Source of the DNA: Anarhynchus alexandrinus
Lineage: Eukaryota > Chordata > Aves > Charadriiformes > Charadriidae
NCBI GenBank assembly: GCA_008711295.1
Contig: VUYV01000036.1
Location: 2,320,732 to 2,384,731, forward strand
Direction of reading: 5' to 3'
DNA length: 64,000 bases
Program-made: the position numbers and the translations under genes
Shown: positions 55,351 through 64,000 of the stretch, one piece after another
How positions within the stretch are numbered: the stretch's first letter is position 1
Layout: the number at the start of each line of letters is the position of its first letter
The notes under the pieces: generated by a model
Database searches by the model: none
Seen by the model: only the letters and a program-made list of their open reading frames with translations
Told to the model about the DNA's origin: nothing

Positions 55351-55550
55351 GGCTCCAGTCCCTTAATCATCTTTGTGGCCTTTCAGTGGACCCAGTATTC
55401 ACCCCTGGGATGCACCACTAGTTACTGGCCTCCAACTAGACATCGTACCCCTGATCACCACCCTCCAGCCCCAGTTGCTCAGCCATTATTCAATCCACCT
55501 CACTGCCTGCTCCTCCCACCCATACTGCATCAGCTTCTCTGCTGATGAAG
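55351..55550 (-). mobile_element. CR1 LINE fragment with internal deletion
   Basis: Read on the plus strand, CCCTTAATCATCTTTGTGGC is the reverse of a CR1 segment in the RT C-terminal half. It runs straight into GGACCCAGTATTCACCCCTG, CACCACTAGTTACTGGCCTC and CACTGCCTGCTCCTCCCACC, which belong to a more upstream part of CR1 ORF2. Several hundred bases that normally lie between are missing. The joint is at TGGACCC (55387-55393), a string expected at both ends of the lost piece. Confidence 0.8.
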
Positions 55551-58500
55551 CTCCTTCAGCAACACAGGATCATGGAGGAAGAAGAGCTGTGGCCATTTTT
55601 CTAGAGTGTGGATTGAAAAATTGAGCTGAGGACACATGATAAAAGATTAACCGATGTAAAGCCAAGAGACTGGGAGAAGAACCAGGGGAGAAAGGGTGTC
55701 AGCTGGGGTTTGGAAGGAAGGAAAACAGCAAGGGACAAGTGGCCCTGAGCCAAAATCTGTACCACTAGAACAAGTTCTCCCCAGAACAAAACTAAGATTG
55801 AAGTGCATCCGTGTTCTTCTGCTGTCAGCAAACAACCAGAGAAGTCACTGGGATTTGTGCACCATGTTTTCATCTAGGTGAGCAAGAAAATGACAACATA
55901 CTGTGACTGCTTACAGAGTAGCAAAAATCAGAATTGTGGAATTAGTTCTATGAGTGGCCATCATATACTGACAGTGGAAGTCAAAAATTCAAATATGCGA
56001 AATGCAAAACACATATTATGTAAGACAGCTACAAACACAAGCACTAACAAGATAAGAAGCATCCAAAAATTATTAAATTGTCCAAGGAACCTTAATTTAG
56101 TCCACTTGCACTTACAAACTTCTGTGTAATCACATGTAATTTTTTCTCCAGATACCACTTCCCTCAATGGATGCTATGTCTAGTGTTTAGGGAACTTAAA
56201 ATTTCACAGTAAAAGACAACTACAAGCTGTATGATTCCCGTTGTTCCATGAAAAGCTATGATAATGAAAAAAATATTTCTCCTTGTTAAGCCAACTAAAT
56301 ACTGCACTACAGACCCATTGCTACAGGAAAATTATCCAATATTTGGCAAGTTACTTAAAAGTATTTTCCTGTGGTCATTAGCCCTGTTCTTATTTTCAGG
56401 TGCCGAACTTGAGATGCTTAGGGTTGGATTTGCAGGAGTACTTGCAAAAGCAAAGTCGTCCAATGACAGCTCAACACAAGTACTGTAGGAAGCAGTTGCC
56501 TGCATGTAAAGATCAGAGCAAAAATTGGAGAGCAGAATTAAACCCTCACTTCAACGCTGGCTGCTGATAATCTCAGGTCAATATAATTTCAATCTAGGCA
56601 AACAGTCCTCCTAACCACAAAATCGGTTTCTCTCTTCAAGTAGCTAAGTAAACAGCAAGCATCTTTTTAAGCTTACTTTCCAACACCCACAAGTGAGAGT
56701 AGCTGGAGCGTGAATTGCAGCAGCTTAGTTAGAGTAGCTCAGCTCGGTTAAACTAAAACACTTTTAACCTCTTTCCCTGAACTTCAGCACTCAATTTGCC
56801 AAACAGAGATAATGACATCGAGCAACTCTGACTGTGGACAAGATAAAGAGTGAAGCGAAGTTCACCCTGTCTAGCTCCTAACTGTACTGAAAAATTTAAT
56901 GTCTGAATAAAAACATTTGAATTAAATAATGTCTTTATGACAAAGGGAACCTCCTTTGACTCAGAGAACTTTACACAGAAGACTGAGACACAGGGATACG
57001 TTAGATACTGAAATCAGGCTGACTGTACTGCGTCCAAATTCATTAACTTTATATGAAAGACTAATTGCGAGTAGCATGAAAAGCTCCCAAAAATGACTGC
57101 ACAGTAAGGTGTAGAGTGAAAAAGAACTAATACATGAATTCAGGGAACATTGCTTTTGCAAAACAAAGGCCTGGCTTCCCTGGGGGAAAAAAAAAGCAGT
57201 ATCGCTTTCTAATTAAATGTCATATCATAAGCTGTCCACACAAACACGGTCAGCACATTAATCCAGACATTTGTTAAAAATGTCTTCTTGATTCTGGAAC
57301 CTAAATATTTGCAGTGGAAGGAGTCAGCGCAAATTTTGGTGGAAGTCTAGAAATTTCAGTGGACTTGTAGGATGGGAGGAAGCTGTGCAACTTCTCACGG
57401 CCTTTTATTGCCCTTTTGTAACACGGACAGATATTATTACAATATTGTTTACAAAGCAGTTTAGCTTTCAGAACCAAAGAACTTTTAAGAAACATATTCC
57501 ATTTGTTTGCTTTCCAGCACAACTTATGTCCTCTTTAGTTTCATTTTCTGTGAGAAACATGTCACGCTTTTAATAGAGCTCTTTTGGGGTTAGCCTGATT
57601 TCCTTGCATTACAGAACCCCCACACTATCCTGCATATTACTGATGTATGGTATGAAACAAATTTCCAGGCCTGAAGCTACAGAATATGAAGTTCTCTAGA
57701 GCTAAAATAATTACTTTGTTTTCAGCCTGCTGCCTAGTGAACTCATCCTAGAGCTTTAAATTCCCAACCAATTACTTCCTGAGAGTTCCTACAATTGATG
57801 TCATAGGTTTGGTCCACTACATACTGCTGTCCCTATCCAGGCTACCACTGCACTCCGTCTTACATACATGTAAAGATAAGGGAAACACATTAGTTTCCCA
57901 AAATATGAGTCAGGAAGGGCAAACCTGATGTGAATAGGCACTGTCACAGAGCTTGATATAAAAACTGTTATATTTGGAAGATACAAGTTTGTGTGACAGT
58001 TTGCCAACTACTGCTGTGAGTTGGTATCAGTATATTTAGTTATATCATTTTTTATATATATGTTTCGTTGACATCAGTACATGTGCAAAAGTAAACTAAG
58101 TTCCTAAACTTAGAAATATGGTTAAACAATACAATTTTGTGTAAATAGTTGCTAAATTTCACCAAGTTAAGCGACTGGGGAAATGCAACGTTTTAATTTC
58201 TGGGTTAAAACCCAGAGTCTAAACATACTCTGAACCCAAGAGGCTCGGGCTGGGCAGAACAGGACGCTTTTCCCTTAAGCGGACTCCTCACAGCTTACAG
58301 GGGAAAAAAATACTCAGCTGAAACAAACTAGTCTGGCTCCCATTAACCTTAAAGGTATTCAGCCAGCTTACAATAAAAGAGAACCTGTTCCCAAAGATGT
58401 AATTGGTAAATATCATCCAAATCTATGATACTGTGCAAATGAACACAGATACCATGGGGATTTGACTATCCCATTAAAATAAACCATCAACTTATATAAG

Positions 58501-58688
58501 TACATCCAGCTTTTTTGCTGCTGTTGTTTTTCTCATATACAATTTTATTTAAAAAATAGTAATAGTCATCTTTCCTCCCTCTACTGAATTACTTACGATT
58601 ATATACTGATGACTGTTTTGGGTCAAACCCCAAAGAACTCCAGAGAGAATCTGATCACAAAACCTAACAAAACAAGCAGGGATGAAGA

Positions 58689-58699
58689 AGAAAGGGGAG

Positions 58700-58731
<32 letters not shown>
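58689..58731 (+). repeat. A-rich simple repeat
   Basis: Two A runs (18 and 12) are separated by a single G after a GA-rich lead-in. It lies in the intergenic region just before a CR1 tail. Confidence 0.9.
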
Positions 58732-58809
58732 AGGCAGACAAGGTAAGTCTCTCTCTTGTTTACTAGAATTTGGGTACTTTTTAATCCATACAACCTCCTG
58801 TTGATGATC

Positions 58810-58862
58810 TGGTTGGAACTAGATGATATTTAAGGTCTCTTCCAACCTTATGATTCTATGAT
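58810..58862 (+). mobile_element. CR1 LINE 3'-end fragment (short)
   Basis: GGTTGGAACTAGATGATATT, TAAGGTCTCTTCCAACCTTA and TGATTCTATGATG are the last 50 bp of a CR1 element. It is very short and lies about 80 bp from a long A-rich tract (58689-58731), which is not part of a CR1. Confidence 0.88.
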
Positions 58863-61800
58863 GCATATATGAACGTAGCTCATGTATCTTCTTAAGTATC
58901 ATGCATCACAAATAGCACTGTTTACTCTCACCCCAAGAACATCAACTATGAGCCTCACACACACAAAAAAAAAAGGGGGGGGAAGAGAAAAAAAAAGAGC
59001 TAGCAAAGAAACAGCCTGGCTGTTTGAATCTAGGTAGTGACTAGCAATTAGTCGCACAACTGAATGAAGAATTCCTAAGGTACGGTGTACATTACCAAGT
59101 TTCCTTTTGTAACCACAGGTTTGCATGAGTCCATATGCAAATTTGTTAAAAGCAAGCAAAATTTAGCCTGTCAGAAAACTACAACAGACCACAACAGAGA
59201 GAACCACCACTTTCTAGATTACATCTTCACTTAACCAGACTGGAGCCTACAAATAGACATCTTTCATCACATCTTTGAGCAGGCATGATTCAGTTAAGCA
59301 GGAAGGATTTGTTTTAAAAATATGGTGGTGAAAGATAAGTAAAATGGTTGTTACCTCTCTTACTGTTTCAGAGTGGTAGTTTGTAACATCAGCTCCCCTT
59401 TGATTTCCAGAAGCAGATGGGCAGCGTCAAAAGACTTGGGGAGATGAAGTACCTTTGTGAACCCAAGTTGCTGCACTGAGGTTCTTTAGGGGTACCAAGT
59501 ATGTAGAATTTAACATAGACTTATAAAAAATATCATACCAAAATGAAATAAGATCTTTTATCCCGACTCCACCACCTCTCACCATTGTGGCCCCAAGGAT
59601 CAGGACTCCAAAGAACAAGCAGCTTGATAGCTACCTTCTCCTGTTCACATGCTAAAACACAAGTGTCACGTTATCAATGAAGGGCAATGTAAAGCTTTAA
59701 CCGGTGACTGAAAATACATTCTATTTAACAATCTGAGTAAAAAATTACAGTGGATTGTTCATCAGAAAAGTCTAGTAGTTCACTCCGATTTCCAGAGGAG
59801 CTACATTAACAGGAATTAAAAAATCATACATGTAAAAGCTTCTTGTTCTGCTTTACTCATTTGCTATGCAATACATAAATAAAATTAAAAAAAAATCAAC
59901 AGCATGGTTTTCTCATCATGGTGTAAAGTCTGCTTGCTTTTTCAACTCCTTCTTTACTGAATTTTTGGAAGTCAGATTCTTCCAGATGAGAATGCGGTAC
60001 AACCTCAAAAATCAACAACACAGTTGTTCTGTTTGAAGTGTCTGATCTTTAAAGAGTGTACTCAGTTTCTTTAGCGAGAAAAATAGGGCTGTCACAAGGG
60101 ACTACTTAGATGTCTCTTCTGCTTTTGCAGCTATCCTGCAAATGTGCACCAGAAGTACATGCATTTTTTATGCTAAGTAATCTAAAACTTTTATAAGAAT
60201 TCTTAACTGTTATTCTATCCGAAGTGAAAAACAATACAAACAGATACATTTAATTAGGTAGCCATCTGATACCTTACACTGCAGAACGCAGCCATGCTAC
60301 TCTTAAAGCATTTGTAATCTTAAATCTTATAAAGAAATATACAACTTAAACTTTCCTCAGAGTGTATGTGTTGTCATATAATTATCAAATAAACGTATCT
60401 AGTCCCCAGCCCACTAACTTCCACTGAATAAATCTGATTCAGAAAAATTCACTGGTAAAACTCCTTGTCAGACCGCAAAACACCGTAGCGTAGCTGACCA
60501 TTATGTTACAAACAGATGCCTAACAAGCACATGCAGTAGTGAGCTTTGTCAACCAAGTCAGTAAGGTTTTAAATAACTCATTCTTAATTCTGCGGGTTTT
60601 TTTCTAGGCGAATCACATTTTATTAAAAAAATAACTTTCCTATATTTAACATGTATATTAGCTTGCTGTATATGACTGAAGATCTCAAGACCTTTAACAT
60701 TAAATGATAATAAATCAAACACTTTCTTCACAGCTTTGAAAAAGGGGAGGGAGGAAGAAGGGGAGGACAGGAAAGAGGAAGGAAAAGGAGGAAGCACCAG
60801 GCCATTCCTAGCAAGAGAACCAAATAGTTCTACAGCATCAAATTATGAACCTGCATCATCACAAATGTTAGAAAAAGGAAAACTATTATATTGATCCAAT
60901 TTGGATATATTCCATATAATTAGAACATACCATTGGGAAAGACTAGACTGGGAAGGAATACATTCTATTTGGAATTGTCTCTTCTCTGTATTTCCAAGAG
61001 ATTCTTTTCCTTCCTTCTCTACAAGCCATCACTGATTTACTTGCGTTTGTGTATTTTACTATTCCAGTATGTCAGTTGCACCGAAGCCAGATACACAAGA
61101 CCCTGCAGGGAAACAGTCTGAAACTATTTTATCTCAGATTTTCTCCAACAATGACAAGAATACTGGCTGAATTTGACGGAGGAAACAACTCGGAGGTGTG
61201 CACATTACATATTTAACTTGTAGTCCAGAAGATTTCCCCCACACACTTTCAACAAGAAACCTATGTAGGAGTCATCTCTAACATCACGTATATATGTGGT
61301 GCTTACATATTCTCCATGGGGCCCAGGGTCTACACAAGAAGAAAGAGATGAGGGAATGAACAACTCCCCTAAATCCCACGGGTTATCTGTGCAAAAGATT
61401 AGCAGCCCATGGTTGTATTGCTCTATGTGCAATCACTCACTCTGCCTTGATGAGTGAACCCCTTTTTAAACAGAGGGTTTCACAGAGAGTCATCTGTGCA
61501 GAAATGCCCTGGCAGTAATGTCATTAGCAGCCGTGTTTTCAGGGTTTAGTGAGAATGAAAACTCATGGAGAACCAGAAGTACTGGTTTAGACTTGATCTT
61601 GTGTATAAAAATTGATTTCGGAGGACACAGAGTTCAGCTAATGAATTCCCTGCTTCTTCTCTTTGGGAGAAGGGAATGACAAATGACATTCCCAATAGAA
61701 AAATCAGGAGAGAAAAGACTATCTGCAAGGAGGGATAGACGGTCCCTCTCTTCCCCCGACAGATTCTTTCCTGGGAAGAGACAGTTTCTGGTTCCCTTCA

Positions 61801-62709
61801 AAGATATCTACATTAGTAGAACACTAGAGAGAGAAAGAGAGGTATATCCTTGCACAAACTATCTCTTACTTTCCTCATTTGAATACCAGAGCCTTTCTAT
61901 AACAAGGATAAAAGGCTATGTTTGCAGTTTTAAGCAACGATGGCATTTTAGTTTGTTGTAAAATCAAAATACACTGGAAATATCCAAACAAATCCCAACA
62001 TTAGTCTGATGCTACCTAAAGCCAAGAACAAACAAGCAAGCAATGAACACTGGTATTTTGGTTTTTTGCGTGGATATTACAAAAAATAGTAATCGTACAC
62101 TTTTTTCTTTTTAAATGTTCATTACTTAGATAAAGCACATATGAATGTAACATTCAGAATTGTAACATAGAAAATGTAATGTGGGCAATCTGCTATTCCA
62201 AGTACACTTACCAAAATACAATTTTATAATGAAGAAAGTCTCAAAATACACCTGTACAACAATTGGGATCCACAAAATATGATTTAATAGTATCACTCAA
62301 GATCACTTCATTGAAACCACTTTTATAATACTGTTTGAATAGTAATCTCTGGTCAAAGAGCATTCTCCCCCTTTTCCTAGCTCGTCCCACTAAAGCACGT
62401 GTGGAATTTTAATTGCAATGCGTATCTTTTAAAACCCCAAATCTGAAGCAGTCCTATTAACTATTACACTGCCTACATTTAGATACTGGGAGGATGGAAA
62501 TCACCCCCTCTGAGGCCATGGTACATTGAGACACCCATATTATTGTTTGTAGCACAAGCAGAATAATCTTGTAAAGGGCAACTAAATAGGGTCAAAATAG
62601 GAATTAATTATCTCACTACCAAATCGTTCCCTATGTGTTACTTAAGCCTGTAACATTACAACTTTACTGAAAAAGAAAAAGTTAACCATTTTATCCTATA
62701 AATATTTTC

Positions 62710-62715
62710 TTTATT
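62710..62715 (-). terminator. Candidate SENP6 poly(A) signal
   Basis: AATAAA on the minus strand is the first canonical poly(A) hexamer after the SENP6 stop, about 305 nt downstream. It is followed at about 62665-62681 by a U-rich stretch (CTTTTTCTTTTT), which fits a downstream element. Longer 3' ends are possible; other AATAAA copies on this strand occur further left. The real cleavage site cannot be read from sequence. Confidence 0.35.
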
Positions 62716-63019
62716 TGCTTTATGTTTAGAAGTTGCTATTTAAGTTCTATTAACAGAAATACATAACAAAAGCTCCCTAACAAGTGGAAAAAAAGTAATT
62801 ACAAATGCTGAAAAAGTTGGCCTCATTAACATATGTACAGACTTGCTTACTTAATACACATCTTTGTGGGAATTAAATCATTTTATGACACACATTTATA
62901 CAGGCATTAAACATTCCCAAGTAACTTTGAGCAGAGAATACGCCAAATCTTTAGTCTGGGCAGACAAAAATGTATATTTCAGTTTTGATTGTGGAGCTAA
63001 CATGCAACAGATACAACAT

Positions 63020-63229
63020 TCAGTCTGAGCTGCTGTTGATAAGTTGTTCTGTTTTTTCCTGCAAAGATCTTTCCATTGAACTTGGGTCCTTTTGTCCCTT
63101 CTTTTCCTTGTTCTGCTGTTCCTGCAGCTTCAGGATTATTTTTCGTATTTCTTCTCTTTTGGTTTTCATTCTTGGGCGTGGAAACCAGTCTGTTAAGTTC
63201 ATTGGTAGCTCAAAACTCAGAATGGGATT
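63020..63229 (-). CDS. SENP6: SENP6 terminal coding exon (C-terminal 69 residues and stop)
   Basis: SENP6 is a nuclear cysteine protease that trims poly-SUMO2/3 chains. This exon starts after TTTCTTTTCAG (AG at 63230-63231) and encodes [19 protein letters not shown], then [20 protein letters not shown], then a Lys/Glu- and Ser-rich tail ending INSSSD and TGA at 63022-63020. NPIL-FELP, a WFP motif and [14 protein letters not shown] form the end of the Ulp1-type protease fold and the tail shared by SENP6 and SENP7. The longer tail ending in SSSD fits SENP6 as I remember it, while SENP7 ends sooner. The catalytic His, Asp and Cys lie in earlier exons beyond 64 kb. Being next to MYO6, on the same strand, supports the SENP6 call. 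Confidence 0.9.
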   Translation of the reverse strand, partial: NPILSFELPMNLTDWFPRPRMKTKREEIRKIILKLQEQQNKEKKGQKDPSSMERSLQEKTEQLINSSSD

Positions 63230-64000
63230 CTGAAAAGAAAGGGCATTTGGATATTAAAGTAAGGAATTATAACCTAGAAGACTGGAGAGAACTGTAGTGG
63301 GGAAAAATACATTCTTCCTCAACTTATTCCATCAGCATGGAACAAAATTTCTACAATTTGTGTGTTTTGTACACGTACAATTAAGGTAGAATCAATCAAG
63401 CTTCAGTATGCTAGAGTACCATTCATCCAGATCACAGTTCTGGTTATAGAAGTGCCCAAATAATCTATTCAGTTTGCTACACCCTTTATGCAAAGTATTT
63501 GACTGCATAAACGTGTAAAATTGTTCTAATTAAAAAAAAAAAAGGCGATAAAATTATTGTAACGATATAGCACCTTTTTTTTAAGGATGACTAGCATCAA
63601 AATCTAGAGCTGATTAGGAATCTGCTGCTAAATACTCCTCTGTTCTTATAAATACCTTTATGACCACAACCACCTAGGAAAGTCAGTTTTACATTTCACT
63701 CTAAAAATCAGGGCCTGGGAAAAGCCCCTGGCTACTGCCAGCCCTTTTTATGCTTACATTTTGTCTTCTTGATAGAGGTCATTCATCCAAAGAATTAAGA
63801 GAATGATTATTATGCAACATTATCTACACCACTTCTGTGACACTGTACAACAATTTCACCCTAAACAAACAACAGGTTTTGGAATAGTGTGTTCTCTCAA
63901 AAGAAATTCCTCCCTTTGTGTATTGTAGTTTACATCATTAATAGGGTTATTTGAGAGTGAATTATATTCATTCACAGAGCTAACACTAGCAAGGCTGCTT
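63230..64000 (-). other. SENP6: SENP6 last intron (partial)
   Basis: A T-rich acceptor on the minus strand (TTTCTTTTCAG) joins the terminal exon at 63229. No further SENP6 exon is recognised up to the right edge. There is an A tract at about 63532-63543. Confidence 0.7.

Larger units (their letters stand above)
49091..62685. other. SENP6-MYO6 intergenic region
   Basis: About 14 kb separates the SENP6 3' end from the MYO6 promoter. The part nearest MYO6 (to about 49.85 kb) is GC-rich and includes a T run (49170-49185) and a 15-bp inverted repeat. The rest is AT-rich. It holds an internally deleted CR1 at 55.35-55.55 kb, a short CR1 tail at 58.81-58.86 kb, a long A-rich tract at 58.69-58.73 kb and one ambiguous base (50992). 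Open frames are short and match no family I know. A long SENP6 3'UTR or a promoter-linked non-coding RNA could lie here, but nothing in the sequence proves either. Confidence 0.6.

Noticed and set aside
55213..55624. 110- and 83-codon plus-strand frames
   Set aside because: They run through the reversed CR1 piece and match no protein in that orientation.
61205..61432. 75-codon minus-strand frame considered as a further exon downstream of SENP6
   Set aside because: The SENP6 stop codon at 63020-63022 is already in place upstream, the product is not recognised, and no splice-phase partner was found. It may be intergenic or 3'UTR.

Overview
This is vertebrate nuclear DNA, almost certainly from a bird. 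Intron-split genes lie in AT-rich non-coding sequence. The recognisable interspersed repeats are CR1 LINE fragments with the short (ATTCTATG)n-type 3' end typical of avian genomes. A dense CpG island marks one promoter. There are no bacterial operons, CRISPR arrays, plasmid genes or viral genes, and nearly all the short open frames are chance ORFs in introns and intergenic DNA.

The main gene is the 5' part of MYO6 (unconventional myosin VI), read on the minus strand from right to left. Its CpG-island promoter and a non-coding first exon lie at about 48.2-49.1 kb, with a splice donor at 48706-48711. After a 31.7-kb first intron come five coding exons: 16842-16980 (with the ATG), 9851-9920, 4580-4653, 2367-2496 and 1222-1327. 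Joined, they give residues 1-165 of the motor domain plus the first two bases of codon 166, in one open frame with matching splice phases. The last exon carries the ATP-binding P-loop. The rest of the gene lies beyond position 1.

At the right edge (63020-63229, minus strand) is the terminal coding exon of SENP6, a SUMO protease. A possible poly(A) signal follows at 62710-62715. SENP6 and MYO6 are therefore head to tail on the same strand, about 14 kb apart, as in the mammalian SENP6-MYO6 neighbourhood. The gap at roughly 49.1-62.7 kb shows no gene I can support.

The introns and the gap hold at least seven avian-type CR1 pieces (about 6.2, 7.1, 15.9, 27.7, 45.7, 55.4 and 58.8 kb), one probable ancient amniote CR1 relic (46.1-46.6 kb), poly(A/T) tracts, some small tandem and inverted repeats, and two ambiguous bases (19178 and 50992). 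I found no undescribed biological system. The best leads are the promoter architecture, the weak splice sites around the P-loop exon, an internally deleted CR1 with microhomology at the joint, and a 15-bp inverted repeat beside the CpG island.
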